Below, piece by piece: positions 26,541-35,932 of a DNA stretch of 64,000 nucleotides. A program made the position numbers and the translations under genes. Below the pieces are notes generated by a model. That model was not told the origin of the DNA and did not search any database. It was given only the letters and a program-made list of their open reading frames with translations. Each line of letters begins with the position of its first letter. The stretch's first letter is position 1. The stretch spans positions 17,548 through 81,547 of the forward strand of contig CANIEU010000010.1 of the NCBI GenBank assembly GCA_947466585.1. Reading direction: 5' to 3'. The stretch is from Fibrobacterota bacterium (lineage in GTDB: Bacteria > Fibrobacterota > Fibrobacteria > UBA11236).

Positions 26541-26632
26541 AGCTTACAGCGTACAGCTGACAGCGAACAGCGGGCTTCGAGGTCGATCCTACCGTTTTTT
26601 TGTGTTTGCTGTTCGCTGTATGCTGTAAGCTG
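26541..26632. repeat. Inverted short-array element E2 (7-mer arms)
   Basis: Left arm 26541-26571 consists of ACAGCGT/ACAGCTG/ACAGCGA heptamers. Right arm 26608-26632 is the inverse (GCTGTTCGCTGTATGCTGTA), shorter by one unit. Core at 26594-26609 reads on the minus strand AAACACAAAAAAACGG. The arm ends just before the TATTTT that precedes the DsbD-like gene. Confidence 0.65.
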
Positions 26633-26655
26633 TCCGCTCCTGTTATTTTCCCCCC

Positions 26656-27894
26656 ATGCATCTAATCCTCATGCTTCTGGCGGCCTTCGCGGGTGGCCTC
26701 ATCTTGAACCTGATGCCCTGCGTGCTTCCGGTTCTCTCCCTCAAGATCTTCGACTTCGTGCAACGCGCCGCCGGTCGCAAGGGCGGCGTGCTCGCGCACG
26801 GCCTCTCCTTCACGGCGGGCACGGTGATGTCGTTCTGGGCTCTCGCCGGATTGCTCATCGTGTTGCGCCGCATGGGCCAAGGCCTCGGCTGGGGCTACCA
26901 GTTACAGTCCCCAACCTTCGTCGTCATCCTCTGCGCGCTTTTCATGTTTTTCGCCTTGCACCTTTTCGGCGTCTTCGAGGTCGGCTATTTGTTCACCCGC
27001 ATTTCACGCGGGCATGAAAAGGAAGGATTGGGCGGGTCTTTCCTCGCGGGTGTAACGGCCACTCTCGTCGCCACTCCCTGTACGGGTCCCTTCATGGGCA
27101 CCGCGATGGCCTACGCGTTCACCCAAAACGACTTCGTCGCCTTCGCGGTCTTCACTGCGCTCGGGCTCGGCATGGCCTCGCCCTATCTGCTGCTCTCCGC
27201 CGCGCCGGGCCTCGCGCGCTTTCTTCCCAAGCCCGGCGCGTGGATGGAGCACCTCAAGCAGTTCATGGGCTTTCCCCTGCTGGCCACCGTCGTTTGGCTC
27301 GCCTGGGTGTTCGGCCGTCAAACCGGAATCGACGCTATGGCGATGCTGCTGGCATTGCTCGTCGCTGCAGGGCTCGCGGCTTGGGTGCTTGGAAAGTGGA
27401 TGGCCCTACATCATCCCGGGCACGTGCGCCTCACGGCCGCGCTCGTCGCGCTGGCGATCTTCGTCCCCACGCTCGCCTGGGTCATCATGGGCGTGCAGCA
27501 TCGCGCCCCGGCGGCCTCGACGGACGCAACCTTGTCCGACGTTGTGCCCGGCCCCGGAACCATCACATGGCATCGGTACACCCCAGAAACGCTCGTAGCC
27601 TTACGCGCCGAGGGCAAGGCGGTGTTCCTCGACTTTACGGCGGATTGGTGCATCACGTGTAAGGTGAACGAGCGCGTGGCGCTCTCGAAGCCCGAAGTTG
27701 CCGCCGCCTTTGCGGAGAAGAACATCGTCGCGCTTCAAGCCGACTGGACAAATTCGGATGAAGCCGTGACGAAGGCGCTGGAAGGCTACGGGCGCAACAG
27801 CATTCCGCTCTACGTGTATTATCCGGCCGGCGGCGGCACCTACAAGATTCTACCGCAGGTGCTCACGTCGGGAATCGTTGTCAGCGCGCTTTGA
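26656..27894 (+). CDS. DsbD-like thiol:disulfide interchange protein (short form)
   Basis: 412 residues. Eight-helix transmembrane domain of the DsbD/CcdA type with the two redox Cys in LNLMPCVLPVLSL and VATPCTGPFMG, then a C-terminal thioredoxin domain with WCITCK. The N-terminal periplasmic DsbD-alpha domain is missing, as in ScsB-independent short forms. It would carry electrons from cytoplasmic thioredoxin to periplasmic partners, such as the diheme cytochrome or Cys-rich lipoproteins encoded here. TATTTT lies 6 nt before the ATG. Its last 14 nt overlap the convergent molybdoenzyme gene. Confidence 0.87.
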   Translation: MHLILMLLAAFAGGLILNLMPCVLPVLSLKIFDFVQRAAGRKGGVLAHGLSFTAGTVMSFWALAGLLIVLRRMGQGLGWGYQLQSPTFVVILCALFMFFALHLFGVFEVGYLFTRISRGHEKEGLGGSFLAGVTATLVATPCTGPFMGTAMAYAFTQNDFVAFAVFTALGLGMASPYLLLSAAPGLARFLPKPGAWMEHLKQFMGFPLLATVVWLAWVFGRQTGIDAMAMLLALLVAAGLAAWVLGKWMALHHPGHVRLTAALVALAIFVPTLAWVIMGVQHRAPAASTDATLSDVVPGPGTITWHRYTPETLVALRAEGKAVFLDFTADWCITCKVNERVALSKPEVAAAFAEKNIVALQADWTNSDEAVTKALEGYGRNSIPLYVYYPAGGGTYKILPQVLTSGIVVSAL

Positions 27895-30169
27895 CCCGCA
27901 CCGGAATCCACTTCGACAGCGGCGTTTGGCTCCTGGCGGTAAACGCATTCAGCGGTACCAACACATTGGTCTCGGGGAAATAAGACGCCGAGCAGCCGCG
28001 GGGGATGTCATACTCGATCACCTTAAAGTCCTTGGCCTCGCGCCTAGCGCCGTCTTCCCAAACGCTCGTGAGGTCGACGCGCGAGCCCGATTCAAGGCCG
28101 CGTTCGGCGATGTCGAGCGGGTGCATGAAGATCACGCGGCGCTCGTTGTAGACTCCACGATAGCGGTCATCTAAACCATAAATCGTGGTGTTGTATTGAT
28201 CGTGCGAACGTAAGGTCATCAACCGGAGCGCGCCCTCGGGCACGCTGAGCATCGGCAAGGGCGCGTCCGTGAAGCGGGCCTTACCACCGACCACCGACCA
28301 CTTGCGCTCGGCAGCGGTGTTACCCAAATAGAACCCGCCGGGTGTTTTAATCCGTTCATTGAAGTCTTTAAACGCCGGCATCATCTCCGCGATGCGATCG
28401 CGGAGCTGCGAATAGTCATCAGCCCAAGCTTCCCAGGGCAGTTTCGAATCGGGTAATGCCGCGCGCGCTACGGCGCACACGATGGCCGGCTCGCTCATCA
28501 GCTCCGGAGAGGCCGGGGTTTTACGTCCCTCAGACGCGTGTACCATCGACATGGAATCTTCCACAGTGACTTTCTGAGGCGTACCGCCGCGGATGTCTCG
28601 TTCGCTACGACCCAAACACGGGAGGATATAAGCTTCTTCGCCCGTGACGAGATGGCTGCGATTGAGCTTCGTGGTCACGTGCGCGGTCACGGTGCATCGG
28701 CGTAGCGCTTCTTCAGTCACGTCCGAATCAGGCGTGGCGGCCGCGAAATTACCGCCCATGGCGATGAACACCTTCGCGCGGCGCTTGTGCATGGCTTCGA
28801 TGGCCTCTACAACGTCGTACCCGTTCTTACGCGGCGCCACAAATCCTTCAGCGCCGAATACGCGATCGAGGCCATCGAGGAAGGCCGGCGCGGGCTTCTC
28901 GTAAATGCCCATGGTGCGATCGCCCTGTACGTTGCTGTGCCCGCGCACCGGGCACAAACCCGCGCCAGGGCGGCCCACATTGCCGCGCAACAACATCAGG
29001 TTCACGAGCTGCTGGATGGTGGCCACGGCATGTTTGGTCTGGGTAATGCCCATCGCCCAACACGCGATCACGCCCTTAGACTTGAGGTAAACATCCGCCG
29101 CCATCTCGATCTGCGCGCGGGTGAGCCCTGATTGGTCCAGTATGTCGGCCCACGAGGTCGCACGCACTTGCGCCATGGCTTCGTCAAACCCAACCGTATG
29201 ATCGGCTATGAATTTCGAGTCAATGAGGGATGAGTCTATTTCGGCTCGCGCGAGAACGATCTTCATCATGCCTGTGAACACGGCGAAGTCACCACCCACC
29301 TTGGGCTGCAAATACAAGGTCGACATGGAGGTAGCCCGGCCGGTGACCATGGCCAGAGCGTCCTGCGGGTGCAGGAATTCGAGCAACCCCTTTTCGCGCA
29401 AGGGATTGATCACCACGATCTGGCAGCCCCGCTTTGCGGCCCGTTGCAACTCACCGAGCATGCGCGGATGGTTGGTGCCGGGATTCTGTCCGACTACGAA
29501 GATCGCGTCGGCTTTTTCGAAATCTTCGAGCGTGACGGTCCCCTTGCCCACGCCTACAGTCTCGTTCAGCGCAACGCCCGAGGACTCATGACACATGTTG
29601 GAGCAGTCGGGAAAATTGTTGGTACCGAAGGTGCGCCCGAACAACTGATACAGGAACGCGGCTTCGTTGCTGGTACGACCCGAGGTGTAAAACACCGCTT
29701 CATCGGGATGCGAAAGAGCGCGCAGCGACGCGCCGAGACGTTTGAATAGCTCATCCCAAGAGATGGGCACGTATTTGTCGGTCGCGCGGTCGTAGCGCAT
29801 GGGCTCGACGAGGCGACCCTGCTGCTCGAGCCAATAGCCTTCCTTCGTGAGCAGTTCCGAGACAGTGTGCTGTGCGAAGAACTCGCGCGTCACGCGCTTG
29901 GTGGTGGTTTCCGCCGCGATGGCTTTGACGCCGTTCTCGCAGAACTCGAAATGGGATACGTGGCCGGCCCCCGGTTCGGGCCATGCGCAGCCGGGGCAAT
30001 CGAAGCCGTCGGGCTGGTTCATGTGGCGGAGCGCCTGCGCGCCGGTGATCAACGCCTTTTCATGCAGCAGCGTTTTCGCGCTGTAGAGAAGCGCGCCGCG
30101 GCCCGCCGCGGGAGCCTCGTACGGATTCACGAAAACTGTTTCTTCCGACTTCTCGATGCCCTTTTTCAA
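27881..30169 (-). CDS. FdhF/YdeP-family molybdopterin oxidoreductase
   Basis: 762 residues from TTG 30169, which overlaps the fdhD stop (TTGA) and has GGAGG upstream; the frame stays open beyond it. It follows the YdeP-like alpha-subunit family (TIGR01701), about 760 residues: N-terminal CPGCAWPEPG, RTFGTNNFPDCSNMCHESSG and FVVGQNPGTNHPRML for the Mo-bis-MGD domain, and a C-terminal dinucleotide-binding domain (MTLRSHDQYNTTIYGLDDRY). The Mo-coordinating position region is NMCHESSG, consistent with Cys. Reaction is unproven; formate oxidation is only one possibility. Coupling to FdhD fits a sulfurated Mo cofactor. Confidence 0.88.
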   Translation of the reverse strand: MKKGIEKSEETVFVNPYEAPAAGRGALLYSAKTLLHEKALITGAQALRHMNQPDGFDCPGCAWPEPGAGHVSHFEFCENGVKAIAAETTTKRVTREFFAQHTVSELLTKEGYWLEQQGRLVEPMRYDRATDKYVPISWDELFKRLGASLRALSHPDEAVFYTSGRTSNEAAFLYQLFGRTFGTNNFPDCSNMCHESSGVALNETVGVGKGTVTLEDFEKADAIFVVGQNPGTNHPRMLGELQRAAKRGCQIVVINPLREKGLLEFLHPQDALAMVTGRATSMSTLYLQPKVGGDFAVFTGMMKIVLARAEIDSSLIDSKFIADHTVGFDEAMAQVRATSWADILDQSGLTRAQIEMAADVYLKSKGVIACWAMGITQTKHAVATIQQLVNLMLLRGNVGRPGAGLCPVRGHSNVQGDRTMGIYEKPAPAFLDGLDRVFGAEGFVAPRKNGYDVVEAIEAMHKRRAKVFIAMGGNFAAATPDSDVTEEALRRCTVTAHVTTKLNRSHLVTGEEAYILPCLGRSERDIRGGTPQKVTVEDSMSMVHASEGRKTPASPELMSEPAIVCAVARAALPDSKLPWEAWADDYSQLRDRIAEMMPAFKDFNERIKTPGGFYLGNTAAERKWSVVGGKARFTDAPLPMLSVPEGALRLMTLRSHDQYNTTIYGLDDRYRGVYNERRVIFMHPLDIAERGLESGSRVDLTSVWEDGARREAKDFKVIEYDIPRGCSASYFPETNVLVPLNAFTARSQTPLSKWIPVRVKAR

Positions 30170-31038
30170 ACCGCCTCCACAATGATATTCTGCAAGTTCA
30201 AGTTGGCTCCCCCCGCCATGCGGTGGGGATGCGCGTACACCGTGGCGCGCGGGCCCCGGCAAAATCCGATCAAGGTGATTCCGTGTTCACGGCAGAACTC
30301 CACCGCCATGGACGAAGGCGCCGACACGGCCGCCAGCACGGCATACCCCGCGCGCAATGCCTTCGACGCGATTTCGTAGGAGACGCGGCCGCTGACGCAG
30401 AGTAGCGAGGCTTCGGCCAGCCGGCCTTTCTCCCAAAGAAATCCCGTGGCCTTGTCGACCGCGTTGTGCCGGCCCGCGTCTTCGCCGAAGGCGAGCAAGC
30501 GCCCGTCGGCGGAGAAAACCGCCGCAGCGTGCGACCCACCCGTTTGAGCGAACAAATCCTGCCGCTCGCGCATCGCGCCGAAACAACTTTCCAAAAATTT
30601 CGTGGTGATTTTGAGGGCGAGTTCTTCCTGAGACTCGTGGTCCGGGTTCCCAGGCGTCACACAGGTTGCATTCGGGCCTTCCCATTCCGTCTTGCCGCAA
30701 AATCCGCAGGAGGAGGTCGAGGCGAGGGAACGGTTGGAGAGTTTCGAGGCGATGGCATCCCGGCGCGGTACGGAAGCTTCCCAAGATGCAGCCCCTGCTT
30801 CCTGGGTCTTGTCGGTGGTTTCCCAGAGTGCGAGCAGATCGGTGGGAGTCTCCACCAAGCCTTCGGAAAACAGGAGGCCGAGCACCAAGGCGCGATCATC
30901 ACCCGGCGTGCGCAATGTCACGGTAAAGGGTTTGCCGTTGACCCGGACGGAAAGCGGGCCTTCTTCGACCACGTGTTCAAGGGTTTCGGAAACGGCCTCT
31001 CCATCGAGACGCCACGCCGAAAAATCTTTGGAAGACAT
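30166..31038 (-). CDS. fdhD: FdhD sulfur carrier for molybdenum-cofactor sulfuration
   Basis: 290 residues from ATG 31038 (MSSKDFSAWRL). TACCTT lies exactly 7 nt upstream, which decides this start over the longer open frame. The CxxC motif in TSSCGFCGKTEW is the sulfur-transfer site; FGEDAGRHNAVDKA and SGRVSYEIASKALRAG are family hallmarks. FdhD passes sulfur from a cysteine desulfurase to Mo-bis-MGD in formate-dehydrogenase-like enzymes. Its stop overlaps the start of the molybdoenzyme, so substrate and maturase are coupled. Confidence 0.93.
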   Translation of the reverse strand: MSSKDFSAWRLDGEAVSETLEHVVEEGPLSVRVNGKPFTVTLRTPGDDRALVLGLLFSEGLVETPTDLLALWETTDKTQEAGAASWEASVPRRDAIASKLSNRSLASTSSCGFCGKTEWEGPNATCVTPGNPDHESQEELALKITTKFLESCFGAMRERQDLFAQTGGSHAAAVFSADGRLLAFGEDAGRHNAVDKATGFLWEKGRLAEASLLCVSGRVSYEIASKALRAGYAVLAAVSAPSSMAVEFCREHGITLIGFCRGPRATVYAHPHRMAGGANLNLQNIIVEAV

Positions 31039-31151
31039 GGGGGTAAAGGTAGTAGACAGGAGACGGTCCATCCTTTGGAGGAACCCGTCAAAAAACCATA
31101 ATAAAAGCACCGAATTCGCGAACAAACCCGGTGCCCTATTTTATTTGCTGC

Positions 31152-31188
31152 AGCTCACTGTAAACCGTAAACCGTGAAATCTTAACTC
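31152..31188. repeat. Heptamer array after nrdJ
   Basis: CTGTAAA, CCGTAAA, CCGTGAA in tandem, then TTAACTCCCT, a decamer also present before the EamA gene at about 16530. Located between the nrdJ stop and the fdhD promoter. Confidence 0.4.
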
Positions 31189-31190
31189 CC

Positions 31191-34100
31191 TCAGGAACAC
31201 CCGCTCGTCGTGCCGCAATCCTCACAGACCACGCAGGTACCGTTGCGGCGCACGCGCATGGAACTGCATGCCGTGCAGCCGTCACCCGTGTACCCGGCGC
31301 GGCGCGACATGTCCGAGGCTTCGGCGCGCGTCATGGCACCCGGTGCTCCCGTGGATTTAGACGAGATCACGGGTGCCGCAGACCGCACCGGATCATCCGC
31401 AGTCACCGGCGCCGCGTAACCCAGGGGGCGCGCTCCGGGAATGTCCGCCGGTTTAATATGGGCGAGATCCGTCAGGCCGAGGTACGAAATACCCAGCGTG
31501 CGGAAAATGAGATCCAGCAACGACGTGCAGTTCTTGATGTTCTCGTGACCTTCCACCGGACCCGCGGGTTCGAAGCGCGTGAAGGTGAATGTGTCCACCA
31601 ATTCCTCAAGCGGCACGCCGTATTGCAGGGCCTTGGAGGTCAGCACTGCGAAGCAGTTCAGGATGGCGCGATAGCTCGCCCCTTCCTTGTACATGTCGAT
31701 GAAGATTTCGCCGAGCGATCCGTCCGGGTATTCGCCGGTGCGGAGGAAGAGCTTGTGCTCGCCCACCGACACCTCCTGCACGAAACCGCCGCGACGCGCC
31801 GGCAAACGGCGACGCTGGGGACGTCCGCCCGGAGCTGCAGGACGACCGGAGTAGGTCGGGGCGACCACCGCGCGAACGGCTGGCGCTTCGACCTTCTTGC
31901 GATCCTTCTTGGCGTTGAGCGGCTGCGAGAGTTTGCATCCGTCACGGTAGATGGAGATGGCCTTCAGCAGGCCGCGATGGCCCTCACGGTAAACGCCGAG
32001 AATGTCGGCGATGGTGGCCTCGTTGGGGAGGTTTACCGTCTTCGAAATCGCACCCGAGATATAGGGTTGTGCAGTCGACATGATACGCACGTGACCCATG
32101 GGGGCGATCATGCGCATGCCTTTACCGCAGGGGCTCGCGCAATCGAACACCGGATAATGCTCGGGCTTGAGCGAAGGTGCGCCTTCCACGGTTTGCGCTC
32201 CGCAGATGTGCAGGTCGGCCGCTTCGATCTGTTCGAAGGAGAAGCCCAGCGACTCCAGCACTTCGAAGCCGTCACCGTCGAGAGCAGCAGGGCTCACGCC
32301 CAGACCCGCGAGCAGTTCGCGACCCAGCAGGCGCGGGTGGAACGCGTCTTCGAGCGACAGAGACAAGGGCAGTGCCTTCTCCAGCTTGTGCAGAGTCTCG
32401 GCGGAGAAACCGCGCTCCGAGAGCGTGGCCTTGTTGATGTGCGGCGCGCCGTCAAGCGAACCGCTGCCGATCACATATTTCTCGATGGCTTCGCAATCCA
32501 CCGGCGAGTAGCCGAGATGGCGCAGCGCCACGGGCAGCGACTGGTTGGTGATCTTGAAGTACCCGCCGCCGGCGAGCTTCTTGAACTTCACCATCGCAAA
32601 ATCGGGCTCGATGCCGGTGGTATCGCAATCCATCAGCAGACCGATGGTGCCCGTGGGCGCCAGCACCGTCACCTGTGCGTTGCGGAAGCCATGCTTGGCG
32701 CCGAGGATCAGCGCACTTTCCCATGCCGCGCGTGCGGCCTTCACCATCGGCTCGGGGCATAACTCGCCGGTCAGACCGCGCGGAATCACCGACAGCCCTT
32801 CATATTCGGTCGCCGCCGCGCTGCGTGCGGCCCGTTCGTGGTTGCGGATCACGCGCAGCATCGAATCGCGGTTCGGCTCGAAGCGCGGGAAGGCGCCCAA
32901 GGCACCTGCCATCTCGGCGGAAGCCGCGTAGGAAGTACCACCCAACAAGGCGGTGATCGCCGCGGTCACATCGGCCGCTGCGGGGGAATCGTACGGGATA
33001 CCCGCGCGCATCAGGAACGCGCCCAGGTTGGCGTAACCGAGGCCGAGCGTGCGATAGTCGTAGGACTTACGCGCGATCTGAACGGAGGGGAACTGCGCCA
33101 TGCCCACGGAGATATCGAGCACAACCGTCCAGATGCGCGCCGCATGCGAATAGCGCTCCACGTCGAGCGACCCGTCTTCGTTCTGGAAGGTCACCAGGTT
33201 GAGTGACGCAAGGTTGCACGCCGTATCATCGAGGAACATGTATTCCGAGCAGGGGTTCGACGCGCGAATGCGGCCGTCGGCCGGGCAGGTATGCCACTCG
33301 TTGATAAGATCGTCGTACTGCACCCCGGGATCGGCACAATCCCACGCCGCGCGACCCACGCTCTCCCAGAGCTTGCGGGCCTTCACGGTTTTCAGCACCG
33401 ACTTGTCGAGGCGGCCGAGCAGTTGCCAGTCGCTGTCGGCATCCACGGCATCGAGAAAACCGTTCGGCACGCGCACCGAATTGTTGGAATTCTGTCCGCT
33501 TACCGTTACGTAGGCTTCGCCTTCGAAATGCGCGTCGTAGGTTTCGCGCTCGCCTAGGGCCATGCCCTGCGCCAGCAGCGCGCGGCTCCGGTTCCACAGG
33601 GCTTCGGGTACGTTCTCGGCGCCAGGCACTGCGGGGTTCGGCGCATCCTTGCCGCCGCGTTCCAAAATCTTTTCGCCGTTCTTGAGCAGCACGGAGCCGG
33701 CCATCATGGCCGCGACCTTGCCTTCTTCACGGCTTTTCCAGGTGATGAACTCTTCGATTTCGGGGTGATCGAGATCGAGGCACACCATCTTCGCCGCGCG
33801 GCGCGTGGTGCCGCCCGACTTGATCGCACCGGCGGCGCGATCGAACACCTTGAGGAACGACATCAGGCCCGACGAAACGCCGCCGCCGCCGAGCGACTCG
33901 CCCGCCGCGCGGATCGCGCTAAAGTTTGTGCCCGTGCCGGAACCATATTTGAAAATGCGGCCTTCGCGCTGCAACAGCGAGAACACACCGTTCTCCCCCA
34001 GCAAATCGTCATCGATGGACTGAATGAAGCACGCGTGTGGCTGGGGACGCGTGTACGCGTCGCCCGAGGCCTTCACCTGATCGTCGGCGGGATCCACATA

Positions 34101-34550
34101 GAAGTGTCCCTGCGCCGAACCCGTGATGCCGTACTTCCAGTTGAGGCCGGTGTTGAACCACTGTGGCGAATTGGGCGCAGCCATCTGACGCAGCAACATG
34201 TAGGCAATTTCATCGTAGAACGCCTGGGCATCCGCAGCTTTATCGAAGTAGCCGAGCTGCTCGCCCCAATGACGCCAGCATCCCGCGAGGCGATCGACCA
34301 CCTGACGCACGCTGTTCTCCGCGCCCGTAGCGGTTTTGCCGTCTTTACTTTCCACGGGTACGTCGCGGCGACGCAAATATTTTTGCGCGAGAATATCGGT
34401 CGCCGTCTGCGACCAAAATTCCGGAACTTCCACATCCATCACCGACGACGACGACGCGTCCAGAGATCTTACTTGTGATTTGCGCCACGAATATTGAACA
34501 GAGTCAAACGGATTCGCGCCCTCGCGGGTGAACATTCTTTGGAAACGCAT
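31191..34550 (-). CDS. nrdJ: Adenosylcobalamin-dependent (class II) ribonucleotide reductase
   Basis: 1119 residues from ATG 34550 (MRFQRMFTREG), with GGAGG at the right distance. Typical NrdJ elements: GTGTNFSAIRAAGESLGGGG, NNSVRVPNGFLDAV, ASNPCSEYMFLDDTACNLAS and a C-terminal Cys cluster (CTACSSMRVRRNGTCVVCED). It reduces ribonucleotides for DNA synthesis and needs vitamin B12 but not oxygen. I looked for a B12-riboswitch box or NrdR boxes in its leader and saw none; the leader instead contains a copy of the dispersed palindromic repeat. No class I or III enzyme is in the window. Confidence 0.95.
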   Translation of the reverse strand: MRFQRMFTREGANPFDSVQYSWRKSQVRSLDASSSSVMDVEVPEFWSQTATDILAQKYLRRRDVPVESKDGKTATGAENSVRQVVDRLAGCWRHWGEQLGYFDKAADAQAFYDEIAYMLLRQMAAPNSPQWFNTGLNWKYGITGSAQGHFYVDPADDQVKASGDAYTRPQPHACFIQSIDDDLLGENGVFSLLQREGRIFKYGSGTGTNFSAIRAAGESLGGGGVSSGLMSFLKVFDRAAGAIKSGGTTRRAAKMVCLDLDHPEIEEFITWKSREEGKVAAMMAGSVLLKNGEKILERGGKDAPNPAVPGAENVPEALWNRSRALLAQGMALGERETYDAHFEGEAYVTVSGQNSNNSVRVPNGFLDAVDADSDWQLLGRLDKSVLKTVKARKLWESVGRAAWDCADPGVQYDDLINEWHTCPADGRIRASNPCSEYMFLDDTACNLASLNLVTFQNEDGSLDVERYSHAARIWTVVLDISVGMAQFPSVQIARKSYDYRTLGLGYANLGAFLMRAGIPYDSPAAADVTAAITALLGGTSYAASAEMAGALGAFPRFEPNRDSMLRVIRNHERAARSAAATEYEGLSVIPRGLTGELCPEPMVKAARAAWESALILGAKHGFRNAQVTVLAPTGTIGLLMDCDTTGIEPDFAMVKFKKLAGGGYFKITNQSLPVALRHLGYSPVDCEAIEKYVIGSGSLDGAPHINKATLSERGFSAETLHKLEKALPLSLSLEDAFHPRLLGRELLAGLGVSPAALDGDGFEVLESLGFSFEQIEAADLHICGAQTVEGAPSLKPEHYPVFDCASPCGKGMRMIAPMGHVRIMSTAQPYISGAISKTVNLPNEATIADILGVYREGHRGLLKAISIYRDGCKLSQPLNAKKDRKKVEAPAVRAVVAPTYSGRPAAPGGRPQRRRLPARRGGFVQEVSVGEHKLFLRTGEYPDGSLGEIFIDMYKEGASYRAILNCFAVLTSKALQYGVPLEELVDTFTFTRFEPAGPVEGHENIKNCTSLLDLIFRTLGISYLGLTDLAHIKPADIPGARPLGYAAPVTADDPVRSAAPVISSKSTGAPGAMTRAEASDMSRRAGYTGDGCTACSSMRVRRNGTCVVCEDCGTTSGCS

Positions 34551-34861
34551 GGGTCCTCCGGACGGGACAAAAAGTGGTGGAATGGTGAAGGTGTATGGAG
34601 CCAATCTAATCTCGACTTCTTCGCCTTGCGATGCACTTCCAAGTACTGCACGGAACGTCATCCATCCGGATAAAACACCACTAAACCCATGATTTCATTG
34701 ATTTTTCAGCAAAGTGTCAGACATTGGAAAACGCTCCCGAATGGACCTACCGAAAGTTCGCAAGTCCTTGCCCTCAAACGACAAACAAGTCTGGGAAAAT
34801 CTTTTTTTTTCGGGAGCGATTTTTTTTTTCAGGCGTGCGTGGTCAGCTATCTTTTCCACCC
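34551..34861. other. Intergenic region nrdJ / cytochrome c: repeat copy C and terminator-like stem
   Basis: 311 bp between divergent genes. 34595-34665 carries a repeat-family copy (minus strand: GCAGTACTTGGAAGTGC hairpin followed by ATCGCAAGGCGAAG). 34732-34741 CGCTCCCGAA pairs with 34809-34818 TTCGGGAGCG and is followed by ten T (34820-34829), a terminator geometry on the plus strand enclosing about 67 nt. No coding frame is supported. Confidence 0.5.
34732..34829 (+). terminator. Terminator-like stem with T10 tract upstream of cytochrome gene
   Basis: Ten-base-pair stem (34732-34741 with 34809-34818) and T10 immediately after. The loop is long and contains another T-run (34802-34810). It could end a small plus-strand RNA starting near 34,690 or insulate the cytochrome promoter (TATCTT 34848-34853). 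Confidence 0.4.
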
Positions 34862-35887
34862 ATGATCCTCCGGCCCAAACTCTGGCTCAAACGCATCGGT
34901 CTCGCCCTGGCGGCACTCGCGGGCATCCTGCTCCTCGTCGGGGCCGCCTTCACGCTCTACTCGCTCAAGGCCTATCAAAAGACTTGGGACGTTCCCCTGC
35001 CCGCCACACGTGCCGTCCATGATTCGGCCGTGATCGCCCGCGGCGAATATCTGGTGCACGGCCCCGCCCATTGCGCCGACTGTCACGCACCCGACGGCGC
35101 AAAACAGAAAATGTTCCGCGGTGAAATCGTCCCCCTGACGGGCGGCACCGGCGAAATCACCTTCCTCGGCGACTGGACCGCCCCCAACCTTACTCCCGAC
35201 TCCGCCACGGGCCTCGGGGCCCTGAGCGACGGAGAAATCGCCCGGGTGATCCGTACTGGCGTCAACCGCGAAGGCCGCATCGCCCTGCCCTTCAAAGACA
35301 CCTACGCCGACATGGCCGAAGAGGACCTGGTCGCCATCCTCTCCTACCTACGTTCGCTCAAGCCCGAACCCGGCGTCGCTCCGCGTAAACGCATCAACCT
35401 GCTCGGCAAGGTCACCCTCGCCTACTTCCTGACGCCCTACGGCCCCAAACATCCTCCCATCCGTCAGCAGTTCCGTCCCGATACCACGGCGGCCTACGGC
35501 GGTTATATCGCCAACGTCATCGGCCGCTGCGAATCCTGCCATACTCCCCGCAATCTCAAAACCGGAGAGTTCCTTGGAGCGCCGTTTTCGGGCGGAATGC
35601 CGTTCAAGGCGCACGCCCGCCCGGGTATGGTCTATGTGACTCCCAACCTCACTCCAGACTCCACCACGGGTGTCATGACCCTCTGGAGCGAAGAGGCGTT
35701 TGTACAGGTGATGAAGCGGGGCGCGGTATTCGCCGATTCTCCGATGCCCTGGGGCAGCTACCGGCGCATGACGGAGACCGACCTGCGGGCGCTGTATCGC
35801 TACCTGCACAGCCTCGCACCCGTCCGACGCGACAACGGCCCAATGGTTCAAACGGCCAAGGCCTTCGCAGGCCGCGCAAATCCGTAA
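34862..35887 (+). CDS. Membrane-anchored diheme cytochrome c
   Basis: 341 residues from ATG 34862; TATCTT sits 8 nt upstream. An N-terminal membrane anchor (GLALAALAGILLLVGAAFTL) is followed by two cytochrome c domains with heme motifs CADCH and CESCH, and Met-containing distal segments (TPNLTPDSATGLG and TPNLTPDSTTGVM are parallel in the two halves). It would shuttle electrons in the periplasm, as in alcohol- or aldehyde-dehydrogenase cytochrome subunits. No dehydrogenase is adjacent, so the partner is unknown. Confidence 0.85.
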   Translation: MILRPKLWLKRIGLALAALAGILLLVGAAFTLYSLKAYQKTWDVPLPATRAVHDSAVIARGEYLVHGPAHCADCHAPDGAKQKMFRGEIVPLTGGTGEITFLGDWTAPNLTPDSATGLGALSDGEIARVIRTGVNREGRIALPFKDTYADMAEEDLVAILSYLRSLKPEPGVAPRKRINLLGKVTLAYFLTPYGPKHPPIRQQFRPDTTAAYGGYIANVIGRCESCHTPRNLKTGEFLGAPFSGGMPFKAHARPGMVYVTPNLTPDSTTGVMTLWSEEAFVQVMKRGAVFADSPMPWGSYRRMTETDLRALYRYLHSLAPVRRDNGPMVQTAKAFAGRANP

Positions 35888-35932
35888 TGGCCTCCCCTAC
35901 GGCCATCGCCGTCACGATGTTATAATGAAACC

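Noticed and set aside
31458..32762. 434-codon plus-strand open frame within nrdJ
   Set aside because: Antisense to a strongly conserved reductase; no signal, domain or ribosome site.
34551..34720. Cobalamin riboswitch or NrdR boxes before nrdJ
   Set aside because: No B12-box-like GCCACTG element or NrdR-type palindromes seen in the leader.
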